Source: Rahnella woolbedingensis
Lineage (GTDB): Bacteria > Pseudomonadota > Gammaproteobacteria > Enterobacterales > Enterobacteriaceae
Length of the DNA: 64,000 bases
Assembly: GCF_003602095.1 (NCBI RefSeq)
Contig: NZ_RAHH01000025.1
Coordinates: 20,388-84,387 of the forward strand
Reading direction: 5' to 3'
Both the position numbers and the translations under genes were made by a program. The notes beneath the pieces were generated by a model. That model had not been told where the DNA came from, made no database searches, and worked only from the letters and a program-made list of their open reading frames with translations. Of this stretch, positions 43,029-50,403 are shown one piece after another; the stretch's first letter is position 1, and the number at the start of each line of letters is the position of its first letter.

Positions 43029-44198
43029 TTAGCTGTTAATGGACGCGGCAAAGTTCACCAGATAAGAGTCGGTGATACGCTGGCGCAGGGTCAGATCTTC
43101 GAGTGGAGGAACCGGCGTGTAGTCGTAATCGATATACAGTTTGCCGGCTTTCAGGGTTTCTGCCGTGTTTGCGGTTTCGTCGTACCAGCAGTCACCGTCA
43201 ATGATGTAACCCGCTGATTTCATTTCGCGCATTTTGGCTTTGATGCCGTCGATCATGTCGCGAACCAGCGTCGGTGTCATTGGCTTATCGACCGCCCACA
43301 TATGCGCTTCTGCCATGGTATCGGCCAGAACCTGCGCGGTACGGGTGTAGTTTTCAAACAGGAACAACGTGTCATCGCTGCAGGTACGGTTGCCCCAGAA
43401 ACGGAAGCCGTCTTTGCGTACCAGCGTGGTAACACAGGCTTCGTTCAGCAGATCGGCGTCGGTACCGGTCGCCTGCAAATCCCAGAAGACGCTGGCTGAA
43501 AGGCCGGTCACGCCGTTCACGCCGACGTTTGACAGGGTTTTATGCCAGCCGGTGTCCTGATCGATTTTGGCACGCAGGCCCAGAGCACGGGCTGTCGCAT
43601 AAGCGATATCCGACTGGCTGGTGGTGGTATTCCAGTTAATAAAGTCCGGCCAGATCAGCATCAGTTCGCGCTGACTGAAGTTTTCGCGGTATTTAATCGC
43701 ATCGGAAATGGTTTTTGCGCCGTAGACGCCGACATAACCAAAGGCACGCAGTTGCTGGCAAACACCAGCCAGTGCAGTCGCGACCGCCTGATTATCCAGA
43801 CCCGGAACACCGAGAATACGAGGTTTTACGCCCAGCTCTGCCTGAGCAGAAAGCAGCGCTTTCATGCCGGTGTAACGGCCATTGGCATCAGAACCGCCGA
43901 TGATATTACTGGTGGTCTCAGCCTCATCTTCGCCCGTGGCAACACGCACCACGACGGTGACCGGTTTACACTGGTCAGCAATCGCCAGCAGTGCGGCACG
44001 CAACGTCCCGCTGGTGCCGGCTTTACCGCTGGCCGCCAAAACGTCAGTGACCAAAACCGGAGTATTCAAAGGAAAAACGGTCGCATCCGCATCTTCTGCG
44101 GTACAAACCATGCCGATAATTGCGGTGGAAACGGTAGAAATAACGCGGGTGCCGTCATTGATTTCAACAACACGTACGCCGTGATGATAATCAGCCAT
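43029..44198 (-). CDS. FI: Contractile tail sheath protein FI
   Basis: A 389-residue sheath protein (P2 396) with MADYHHGVRVVEINDGTRVISTVSTAIIGMVCTA, GYVGVYGAKTISD, GFRFWGNRTCSDD and AGYIIDGDCWYDE. The start at 44198 was chosen because the upstream extension is not homologous and overlaps the promoter box. A contractile sheath identifies the particle as R-type. It is the first gene of the FI-FII-E-E'-T-U-D block. Confidence 0.95.
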   Translation of the reverse strand: MADYHHGVRVVEINDGTRVISTVSTAIIGMVCTAEDADATVFPLNTPVLVTDVLAASGKAGTSGTLRAALLAIADQCKPVTVVVRVATGEDEAETTSNIIGGSDANGRYTGMKALLSAQAELGVKPRILGVPGLDNQAVATALAGVCQQLRAFGYVGVYGAKTISDAIKYRENFSQRELMLIWPDFINWNTTTSQSDIAYATARALGLRAKIDQDTGWHKTLSNVGVNGVTGLSASVFWDLQATGTDADLLNEACVTTLVRKDGFRFWGNRTCSDDTLFLFENYTRTAQVLADTMAEAHMWAVDKPMTPTLVRDMIDGIKAKMREMKSAGYIIDGDCWYDETANTAETLKAGKLYIDYDYTPVPPLEDLTLRQRITDSYLVNFAASINS

Positions 44199-44231
44199 CA
44201 GGTTGACTCTCTCTGTTGTGGGTGGTGAAGC

Positions 44232-44293
44232 AAGGATGCCGGTTCGCAACAGAAAGCGCATTCCATCAGGGGCGTGGGGGACGTGGCACAACA
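44232..44293 (-). promoter_or_regulatory. Ogr-type late promoter before FI
   Basis: Minus strand CTGTTGTGCCA with TGT-N12-ACG (44290-44273), and CGGCATCCTT at 44241-44232, 52 bases from the start of the box. The same pair recurs before V. A start near 44226 would give a leader of about 28 bases before the FI ATG. Confidence 0.7.
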
Positions 44294-44304
44294 GCGGGGG
44301 GGAT

Positions 44305-44336
44305 AAAAAAGAGATAATGAAAATTATCTCTTTTTT
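44305..44336 (-). terminator. Terminator between fibre gene H and FI
   Basis: Fourteen-base stem with a GAAA tetraloop and A/T runs on both sides. It ends the V-to-H transcript just before the FI promoter. Confidence 0.9.
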
Positions 44337-44390
44337 ATGTTTAGATTATTAGTTGTTTAAAATATTTGATAAGAACTTTAATAATCTAAC

Positions 44391-45353
44391 TTAAGCTGCG
44401 CGAACAATATAGTTGAATGCTAGGTTGCAAGGTGCCGTTTCATTTTGACCTTCTTCAGTTATATAGAGTCCGCTATCTCCAGTAGCAGCATAGTAAACGT
44501 TGGCTGCTCCTTGGCGATATTCTTCATTTACTGCTGGAACTTTTTGACCATCTCCTGAGCCAAAAAGAAACGCGTGGGTATGTTTACGTAATTTATCTTG
44601 TGCATAATTTAAAACTTCACGTCCAGTATCTATGCCGCGTCCGTCATCCCAACCTCGGATAAATACACCACGTAAATCAGGTAAGTTACCAGAGGGGTAT
44701 GCTGTGGCTAATTTAGGATATTTTGCTTTATCAAATGCCGCGCCATTACATTTTAACCAACCGACTGGCGGTGTTGCTGTCGGCCAGGGCAGCGGAATGC
44801 CTACCGGAAGATCGTATTGTGGATGAGGATTTGCTGCCGCCACATGCTTCGCCATCAGATCATCAGCATACGCTTTAACCTCAATGACTTTATCATCGAC
44901 ACATTTACGCGTAGCCAGCACCACCGAGGGGTCAATTTTCAGTGTCACCGCATCCGTACTGTTTACCACTAAAATCATACGAACGGTTTGAGTACGGCCG
45001 CTGCCTTCCTGCAATTGCGGTTTATAGGTTTCAGGGCAGTTGGCTATGGCAATCAGCGTATTGTCCTGATCGAATAAGCCAATCTCGCGGATCCAAAATC
45101 CCCCCTGATCTTCGGGAATGATCTGTTCAGCAATGATCTGGTTAGTATTCGCCGGATCAACGCTGAGTGAGTTGAGCGCAGCGCGACGTTTCTCGCCGAT
45201 CAATTTTGTTTGTGCCGGATCGGGAGTTGGCAATACACCTCCGCCGTCTCCCACTGCCATTTGCGTCAGGCTGAGTTGCGTGCCCAACGCTGTTGCATTG
45301 GCCAGTTTTGCTGCACCCAGATTGGTCAGCAACGCATAATATTTAGCTGTCAT
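44391..45353 (-). CDS. H: Tail fibre / receptor-binding protein (collar type)
   Basis: A 320-residue fibre. The N-terminal part (about 1-170) is the conserved attachment region (MTAKYYALLTNLGAAKLANATALG, IREIGLFDQDNTLIAIANCPETYKP). The C-terminal part has the tail-collar motif LPWPTATPPVGWLKCNG and PDLRGVFIRGWDDG, ending NLAFNYIVRAA. P2 H is about 670 residues, so this is short. No fibre chaperone (P2 G) gene is present. The DNA of the last third is clearly more AT-rich than its neighbours, suggesting acquisition. This protein should set target range. Confidence 0.88.
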   Translation of the reverse strand: MTAKYYALLTNLGAAKLANATALGTQLSLTQMAVGDGGGVLPTPDPAQTKLIGEKRRAALNSLSVDPANTNQIIAEQIIPEDQGGFWIREIGLFDQDNTLIAIANCPETYKPQLQEGSGRTQTVRMILVVNSTDAVTLKIDPSVVLATRKCVDDKVIEVKAYADDLMAKHVAAANPHPQYDLPVGIPLPWPTATPPVGWLKCNGAAFDKAKYPKLATAYPSGNLPDLRGVFIRGWDDGRGIDTGREVLNYAQDKLRKHTHAFLFGSGDGQKVPAVNEEYRQGAANVYYAATGDSGLYITEEGQNETAPCNLAFNYIVRAA

Positions 45354-45957
45354 AATTTACTCTCAGGTTGTCGATTAAATGGATTGCTGAACCGGTAAAT
45401 GCAGAGCCGGAGGCAGTAATGGTTTCAGGGAAATAGGGGTATACCGTCAGTTCTTCGCCGTCGTAAGTCGCTGCGGCGATATAAAAATCTCCGGTGACGT
45501 CCAGATTAATTGAGAGCCCGATCAGATGACGACTACAGGGTTTCGCATCTGCAATCAGACGTTCGAGCTCCTGATACATTTCTTCCGTAATGCCTGTTTC
45601 CAGCACGCCGACATCGAGGTGAAAGGTGCCCGCAACATCGTTGGTCTGCCACCATTCAGTGACACGAATTAAATACCCCAGCGGTTCAACGACCCGGCGT
45701 AATGCGCCAATGGTGCCTTTGTGTTTGTGAACGAACCAGGCGGCGCGAACCGCAGACCGTTTCGCCTGCTCGGTCCAGTTTTCATCCCAGCGGTCAACCG
45801 AAAATGCCCAGGCAATATAAGGGAGTAATTTCAGCGGGCAGGAATCAGGATCCCAAAGTTCACGCAGAGGAACGCTGAGATTACCGATTTGAGATAGCGC
45901 CTGTGCGGCCGCAACTTCAAGCTGAGTAGAGCCCGAAGGTAACAGACGATCACTCAT
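45343..45957 (-). CDS. I: P2 gpI-like baseplate protein
   Basis: A 204-residue baseplate wedge protein starting MSDRLLPSGSTQLEVAAAQALSQI, with LPYIAWAFSVDRWDENW and VRAAWFVHKHKGTIGALRRVVEPLGY. P2 gpI is 176 residues. Start 45957 overlaps the J stop by eight bases and is preferred to a longer frame. It links the wedge to the fibre gene downstream. Confidence 0.92.
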   Translation of the reverse strand: MSDRLLPSGSTQLEVAAAQALSQIGNLSVPLRELWDPDSCPLKLLPYIAWAFSVDRWDENWTEQAKRSAVRAAWFVHKHKGTIGALRRVVEPLGYLIRVTEWWQTNDVAGTFHLDVGVLETGITEEMYQELERLIADAKPCSRHLIGLSINLDVTGDFYIAAATYDGEELTVYPYFPETITASGSAFTGSAIHLIDNLRVNYDS

Positions 45958-46858
45958 CCGAGCCTCCCACGGTGAGCGAGTAGGCCGTACATAAAGACGC
46001 CTGGGTTTTATCGAGTACGATATCTGCCAGCGGAGATGACAGCTCGACCCGCTGAACGCCTTCAACATGCAGAGCGGCATAAATTGCAGAAAGCCGTATA
46101 TCGCGACCCAACCGGCTTTGCGTGTTGATGTAGGTTTTCAGCTGCGCTTCAGACGCCGAACGGACTGGCTCAATTTCAGGCGTGGGCAAGACATACAGCA
46201 CGGCATCAATATGATAAGGCACAATCTCAGCCGCCTGTACGGTGACGCGGTCGGCAACAGGGCGGACATCTTCATCATTCAGAGCCTTTTCGACGGCAGT
46301 GAGCAAATCACCGGAGGCCACGCCGTCGTTGTCTCGCGATAAAATAGTGACAGTCACTTCTGCGGGAGACGGGCTGATAGCTGATGCATCAGCGATACGT
46401 CCGTCCGCCGAGCGTGCATGGTATTCGTAAGCACCTGTTGGACCGGCTACGCTCAGCCCTTCGAATGCCTGAGGGATTCGCATACGCAAATCGCTGTCGG
46501 CCTCCAGGATGGCAGGGGTTGGCGGAATTGTGGTGCTATCCGCAGGCCGTAAAACCAGGCGCTGAACATTAAAATTCGCCGCCAGCTGATCCAAATCACT
46601 GCCCGTTGCATAGGCCACCATCACGGCGCGGGCAGATTCGTTGACGCGCTGGCGCAGGATCAGTTCGCGGTAAGCGTTTTCCTGCAGCAATTTGACCAGC
46701 GGTTCGGATTCCAGCGTCAGAGTCCGGCTGACCGCTTCCTGCTGGTCGGCAGGATAGAGCGAAATCAGCGTCGTTTTACGTTCTTCAAGCAGGGTTTCAT
46801 AATCCAGTTGTTCGACCACATCGGGGGCGGGTAACTGGCTCAAGTCGATCGTTGCCAT
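45950..46858 (-). CDS. J: P2 gpJ-like baseplate wedge protein
   Basis: A 302-residue protein, the P2 length, beginning MATIDLSQLPAPDVVEQLDYETLLEERK and containing QRVNESARAVMVAYATGSDLDQLAANFNV. It belongs to the Baseplate_J family that forms the wedge ring around the hub. It lies between W and I in P2 order. Confidence 0.94.
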   Translation of the reverse strand: MATIDLSQLPAPDVVEQLDYETLLEERKTTLISLYPADQQEAVSRTLTLESEPLVKLLQENAYRELILRQRVNESARAVMVAYATGSDLDQLAANFNVQRLVLRPADSTTIPPTPAILEADSDLRMRIPQAFEGLSVAGPTGAYEYHARSADGRIADASAISPSPAEVTVTILSRDNDGVASGDLLTAVEKALNDEDVRPVADRVTVQAAEIVPYHIDAVLYVLPTPEIEPVRSASEAQLKTYINTQSRLGRDIRLSAIYAALHVEGVQRVELSSPLADIVLDKTQASLCTAYSLTVGGSDE

Positions 46859-46863
46859 AAGTG

Positions 46864-47214
46864 TCAGCTCACAGGAATATTCAGGGAAAAATCCGTCGCC
46901 GTATCGTTACGGCTTCCGGTCAGTTCAATCACCATCTTGCCGTCGTAACCGGTATCGAAAGTGATAGCAGTCAGTGAGACGCGCGGTTCCCACTGCAACA
47001 GGGCGGTGTAGCACACGGCCATCATCTGTAGCCGCAGCGCGCCGTTTTGCGGCTGGTCAATCAGCTCAGAAAGCAGCGAGCCGTAATTGCGGCGCATCAC
47101 TCTGGAGCCCACCGGCGTATTCAAAATGTCGCTGACGGATTGGCGGATGTGGTCGAGATCTTCGATAGCCATTCCGCTGTTTCTGTCCATCCCCAGGTAT
47201 TTCGGATTACTCAT
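46864..47214 (-). CDS. W: P2 gpW-like baseplate protein (gp25 family)
   Basis: A 116-residue protein (P2 115) of the gp25/lysozyme-like baseplate family, which starts sheath assembly. Signature IRQSVSDILNTPVGSRVMRRNYGSLLSELID. It overlaps V by four bases. Confidence 0.94.
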   Translation of the reverse strand: MSNPKYLGMDRNSGMAIEDLDHIRQSVSDILNTPVGSRVMRRNYGSLLSELIDQPQNGALRLQMMAVCYTALLQWEPRVSLTAITFDTGYDGKMVIELTGSRNDTATDFSLNIPVS

Positions 47215-47852
47215 TGTGGGCCTCCTGTCTGGCCGCCACCGGTCTGAACACCGCTGTGACGATGGGTGTGCACAACGATGCCGTTGGATGTCAGGCTGCC
47301 GCCGCTGTGGGGTAAGTTACCGGTCAGCGTGCCGCCTTGTTTGACTTCAAGGGATCCGGTGGTCAGCTTGGTGGTGCAAACCACTTCCGGTGTATCGAGC
47401 GTAATGCGCGTACTGGCGGTACAGCGGATTTCGGGCGCTGTCACCTCAACCTTTTGCGCGGCGCTAATCACAGCGGTTTTTATGCCTGTCACTTTCAGGG
47501 CACTTTGTGCCGGTTCGTATTCCAAAACGGCGCCGTCCGGGAAGGCCAGATGAAGGGCGTCTGGCGAAGCGGATGGTGCGGGTGAGGCATCGGAGAATAC
47601 CGCCGGTAAAACGAATGCCGTATTCAGCTCGCCGCCCATCGAGAGCAGTAAAACCTGTTCGCCGACGGAGGGTGCCCACCAGCTGCGCGTGCGGCCAGCG
47701 CGGTGCGTCATCCACGGCAGCCAGGCCGTCACGTTGCTGCCCGTCGTGACGCGGCAGCGGGCGTTGGCCAGATCCAGTTCTGAGACCTTGCCGATGCGCA
47801 CCAGATTGCCAATCAGACGCATTATGTCGTTGAGTTGAAGAGTCGTATTCAT
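47211..47852 (-). CDS. V: P2 gpV-like baseplate spike
   Basis: A 213-residue spike (P2 211) with an OB-fold N-terminus (DLANARCRVTTGSNVTAWLPWMTHRAGRTRSWWAPSVGEQVLLLSMGGELNTAFVLP) and a C-terminal beta-helix ending in HTHRHSG, a histidine pattern that binds iron at the P2 spike tip. It is the membrane-piercing part. The N-terminus aligns with P2 V at this start, although a putative late promoter would begin only a few bases upstream. Confidence 0.94.
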   Translation of the reverse strand: MNTTLQLNDIMRLIGNLVRIGKVSELDLANARCRVTTGSNVTAWLPWMTHRAGRTRSWWAPSVGEQVLLLSMGGELNTAFVLPAVFSDASPAPSASPDALHLAFPDGAVLEYEPAQSALKVTGIKTAVISAAQKVEVTAPEIRCTASTRITLDTPEVVCTTKLTTGSLEVKQGGTLTGNLPHSGGSLTSNGIVVHTHRHSGVQTGGGQTGGPQ

Positions 47853-47858
47853 GGGATA

Positions 47859-47921
47859 AAGGATGCCGTTTCAGAGGGTTGAGCGACAACCGGTGACCGT
47901 TCGGCCGCGGCTGACACAACA
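47859..47921 (-). promoter_or_regulatory. Ogr-type late promoter before V
   Basis: Minus strand TTGTTGTGTCA at 47922-47912 resembles the FI and X boxes, but only one TGT arm is intact. CGGCATCCTT recurs at 47868-47859, 53 bases from the box start (52 at FI). The implied start is about 47854, almost at the V ATG. Confidence 0.55.
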
Positions 47922-47933
47922 AGGTTTACCGGG

Positions 47934-48434
47934 TCATACCGTCCAGCTGCTGATCAGTTCTCCGTTGAGATAAACCTCACGCGGCAGCGACACGTTCTCC
48001 GGCAGTGGTGGTTCAGGCAGATGAATGATGGTGCGCACATCATCTTCATCGCAAACCTGCACGCGTTCGGTCAGTTGCAGCGTCAGCACCAGAGTTTTCT
48101 CCTGCTGCGTAAAGGTAAAGTCAGTGAGCCGGCTGGCCGCGTTGCCGAGAATTTCAGGCTGATTAACCTGCAGCCAGTCGAGAATAACGACCACTATTTG
48201 GTCGATGAGTGCTTCACCAGGAACCGCGGCATCACTGACGGTGAGCTTTAGCGGATAACGATATTCAAACGAAAGTGAAGCGGCGGACGTCGCGACCACC
48301 TGACCCGCGCCAGTGGCGATCGCCAGTTTGTCCGGCGAGGCCGCAAGAAGCGGTACCTGCTCAATGAGCCGTTGTTGCAGCTGAAGTGGTACCTGCTCAA
48401 TGAGCCGTTGTTGCAGCTGAAGTGGTTTTTGCAT
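47934..48434 (-). CDS. R: P2 gpR-like tail completion protein with N-terminal repeat
   Basis: A 166-residue protein (P2 155) with AASLSFEYRYPLKLTVSDAAVPGEALIDQIVVVILDWLQVNQPEILG. Near the N-terminus the 12-residue unit PLQLQQRLIEQV occurs twice in tandem because of a 36-base duplication. The start 48434 (MQKPLQ) was chosen; a frame 33 bases longer exists. The next P2 gene, S, is missing: V begins 81 bases after R. Confidence 0.87.
   Translation of the reverse strand: MQKPLQLQQRLIEQVPLQLQQRLIEQVPLLAASPDKLAIATGAGQVVATSAASLSFEYRYPLKLTVSDAAVPGEALIDQIVVVILDWLQVNQPEILGNAASRLTDFTFTQQEKTLVLTLQLTERVQVCDEDDVRTIIHLPEPPLPENVSLPREVYLNGELISSWTV
48352..48423. repeat. Perfect 36-base tandem duplication in R
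   Basis: Bases 48352-48387 are repeated exactly at 48388-48423, in frame with R and near its N-terminus. Confidence 0.95.
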
Positions 48435-48687
48435 GTTGTGCCTCCTGACACTTTTTAATGGCTTCAATTTGTAAGCCGCAGTCCATCAGCGCTGATTCCA
48501 GGTGGAGAATATCGGCGCTCAGGTCTTCATTCGTTGTGGGGTTGCTGGCCGGTATCGGGCATGAGCTGACCGGCGGACAGCCAATGTAAATAATCGCTGG
48601 CGGAGCTGAAGGCGGGGCGCTGGTGCAGCCGGCTAATATCATCAGGCAGCCCGGTATCAGCCCACTGACGGGCTTGCAGATTTTCAT
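48397..48687 (-). CDS. lysC: Rz1-type spanin lipoprotein (LysC), nested
   Basis: With start 48687 this is a 96-residue lipoprotein, lipobox LAGC (Cys21), followed by a Pro/Ser-rich segment (TSAPPSAPPAIIYIGCPPVSSCPIP). Much of it lies in another frame inside lysB, the classical Rz/Rz1 nesting, and its end overlaps R. Together with LysB it would fuse inner and outer membranes in the last step of lysis. Confidence 0.82.
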   Translation of the reverse strand: MKICKPVSGLIPGCLMILAGCTSAPPSAPPAIIYIGCPPVSSCPIPASNPTTNEDLSADILHLESALMDCGLQIEAIKKCQEAQHAKTTSAATTAH

Positions 48688-48955
48688 GGAGGCTCCTCTG
48701 CCTTTGCTTTTCACGACCCTGCATTACCTGATGGGCGGAATTCAGGTCTTCGCGTAACGCCATTTCCGCCTGCTCGCGCTGGCGCATTTGCAGGTTCAGG
48801 GCGGCGATCAGCTGTTCCCGTTGTTGCAGCTGAGCCGTCAGGGCGTCGCGTTGCTGACCTGCATTGTTGAGGTCGTGCTGTAATGAGCGATTGGAAAGCA
48901 ACAGGATGGCGATCAGTAAAACCATCCCGGCCAGAAATGCCGGTAACAGGCGCAT
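48527..48955 (-). CDS. lysB: Rz-type inner-membrane spanin (LysB)
   Basis: A 142-residue protein with an N-terminal membrane anchor (LLPAFLAGMVLLIAILLLS) followed by a long Gln/Arg/Glu-rich coiled coil (residues about 28-95), typical of i-spanins. It starts immediately after the lysozyme stop and contains the lysC start in another frame. No lysA (antiholin) homologue is visible. Confidence 0.85.
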   Translation of the reverse strand: MRLLPAFLAGMVLLIAILLLSNRSLQHDLNNAGQQRDALTAQLQQREQLIAALNLQMRQREQAEMALREDLNSAHQVMQGREKQRQRSLHENLQARQWADTGLPDDISRLHQRPAFSSASDYLHWLSAGQLMPDTGQQPHNE

Positions 48956-49465
48956 TCAGACTCCTTTCAGGCAGACGTTTCGTTCGTCATTTCGCCTGCG
49001 TTCCAGTCCGCGGTTACGTTCGCCATTCACGAAAACCCAGCGCGGTAACTGGTCGCAGGCTTGTTGCCATTTTTGGTGATTGATGAAATACGCCAGCGTG
49101 GATTGACAGGCGGCACCGGTACCGACGTTAAAACTGAATGACACGACGGCATCAAAAACCGGCTGCGGCATCGTCACCGGCATACATTTTTTTACGGCGC
49201 GTTCTGTCTGCTGAATATCTGCCAGCAGGTTTTCCGCGGCCTGATTTTCGGTAATGGCCTGCGCCGGTTTAACGCCTGCCGTGTGCCCGATGCCGCTGGT
49301 CCATACACCTGCACTGCACTGGTAGGGTTGCAACTGACAGCCTTCAAAATCGGTGATCAACCGCAATCCCTCTTCCGATACCTGCAACGACAGGTAACCC
49401 GGCAATGCCGCCATCAGCCCCAAAACGACGGCGGCGCTACAGCGTTTAAGAGTTGAGGTTTTCAT
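48956..49465 (-). CDS. K: SAR-type phage lysozyme (endolysin, GH24)
   Basis: A 169-residue muramidase. The N-terminal weakly hydrophobic segment (SAAVVLGLMAALPGYLSL) looks like a signal-anchor-release domain. The catalytic triad is Glu41-Cys50-Thr56 with the family spacing (FEGCQLQPYQC...WT). Cys9, Cys43 and Cys50 sit like the three regulatory cysteines of phage P1 Lyz, so thiol-disulfide switching of activity is likely. It overlaps the holin gene by 20 bases. Confidence 0.9.
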   Translation of the reverse strand: MKTSTLKRCSAAVVLGLMAALPGYLSLQVSEEGLRLITDFEGCQLQPYQCSAGVWTSGIGHTAGVKPAQAITENQAAENLLADIQQTERAVKKCMPVTMPQPVFDAVVSFSFNVGTGAACQSTLAYFINHQKWQQACDQLPRWVFVNGERNRGLERRRNDERNVCLKGV

Positions 49466-49667
49466 AGGTGTCTTTGCTCAGGCCACTTCGTGCCAGCAAC
49501 TGGTAGCTTTTACGACGGTAATACCAGTTGATCAGAAAGGTTCCGACACCGACGGCTGAGCCGACCATAAAGGCGACATCCTGCGATGTCAGGCTGGCGA
49601 GCCAGGTCAGCGAGGTGGCAATAAAATAGGCGCAACCTGAACTGATGCGTTCAGTATTCAGTCCCAT
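49446..49667 (-). CDS. Y: Small two-helix holin
   Basis: A 73-residue protein with two hydrophobic helices (SSGCAYFIATSLTWLASL and VAFMVGSAVGVGTFLINWYY) and a basic tail RRKSYQ. This resembles class II (S21-like) pinholins rather than three-helix P2 gpY. A pinholin would match a SAR endolysin, which needs only membrane depolarisation. It sits between X and the lysozyme gene. Confidence 0.8.
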   Translation of the reverse strand: MGLNTERISSGCAYFIATSLTWLASLTSQDVAFMVGSAVGVGTFLINWYYRRKSYQLLARSGLSKDTYENLNS

Positions 49668-49861
49668 AATTTGATTACTTCCTGAACCGGTTGTTCTGCG
49701 ATGTCCGGTAAATCGACGGCTGTACCATGAGGTAATAACGGGCCTAAATCGGCGATGCCTTTATTGGCGGCGTAGACTTTTTCGACCACCGCAGCGGTGC
49801 GGTTGTAATAGCGCCAGCATAGGGAATCGAGGGTATCGCCCTGTTGTGCATAGACTTTCAT
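49658..49861 (-). CDS. X: P2 gpX-like tail protein (LysM-like)
   Basis: A 67-residue protein, the P2 length, beginning MKVYAQQGDTLDSLCWRYYNRTAAVVEKVYAANKGI. gpX has a LysM-like fold and acts at the tail tip. Start 49861 was chosen over a longer frame in the promoter region. It is the first late gene here; in P2 the capsid genes would precede it. Confidence 0.92.
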   Translation of the reverse strand: MKVYAQQGDTLDSLCWRYYNRTAAVVEKVYAANKGIADLGPLLPHGTAVDLPDIAEQPVQEVIKLWD

Positions 49862-49944
49862 GGGTGTTCTCCGCGAGTGAGTGAGGGAGTCAGTCGATGA
49901 GTTAAGTCTGCGCAATAGGGCACGGGGCGGCAATCTGCAAGGGA

Positions 49945-49965
49945 TGTGAAACGACTGGCACAACA
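49945..49965 (-). promoter_or_regulatory. Ogr box before X
   Basis: Minus strand CTGTTGTGCCA containing a perfect TGT-N12-ACA dyad (49962-49945), the Ogr/Delta target pattern. It is centred 92 bases before the X start. Confidence 0.75.
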
Positions 49966-50072
49966 GAGAATCGGGCAAATAAGACAGGGAGATGGCGGGG
50001 CGCTTTGTCCGGAGGAAAACCGGTCGGGCAAGCGCCAACAGTGTTGAATACTACCGCCGCAGGATCTGGCAA

Positions 50073-50267
50073 TCAGTGAGCGTCGTCAGTACTCCCGTTG
50101 TAGCAGACCGCGGCCTGATTTTCGTCAGTCAGTGCCTGGCTGGCCAGCTCTGAGATAAGCGACATTACGACCAGAAATTCTTTTGGATTGCATTGCGCCG
50201 TCTGCGATATGTCTGCGATCAATTGTATCCTGGACAACGTTAGCTGTTGTTTAGTCAGGTTTTCCAT
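50073..50267 (-). CDS. Small SOS-controlled protein, candidate antirepressor
   Basis: A 64-residue protein, MENLTKQQLTLSRIQLIADI..., mostly helical in composition, with no family I recognise. It is clearly a real gene: GGGGAG lies before the ATG, and a promoter (TTGACG 50329-50324, 17 bases, AATACT 50306-50301) overlaps a near-consensus LexA box. It sits between A and the tail genes, the position of the LexA-controlled antirepressor gene tum in phage 186. It is far shorter than Tum (about 146 residues) and I see no similarity. Role as trigger of the locus is inference. Confidence 0.8.
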   Translation of the reverse strand: MENLTKQQLTLSRIQLIADISQTAQCNPKEFLVVMSLISELASQALTDENQAAVCYNGSTDDAH

Positions 50268-50284
50268 TTTCTCCCCTCGCCAGA

Positions 50285-50304
50285 TACTGTGTTTATATAC
50301 AGTA
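50285..50304 (-). promoter_or_regulatory. LexA (SOS) box in the phage-derived region
   Basis: TACTGTGTTTATATACAGTA has a perfect CTGT-N8-ACAG core and TA flanks, differing from the ideal LexA operator only inside the spacer. It lies 18 bases before the start of the 64-residue gene and overlaps its -10. Confidence 0.92.
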
Positions 50305-50403
50305 TTCTTTAATTGTTCTAATACGTCAACACTCAGGGCATTTTAAAAATTATAATTCCTTGAATTTATGCATGAATTTTTATTGGTCCGGTTTTTGAAT
50401 GGA

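Noticed and set aside
47464..47922. Frame overlapping V as a possible gene S
   Set aside because: It is another reading frame of V itself; the translation is Arg/His-rich and bears no likeness to tail-completion S proteins.
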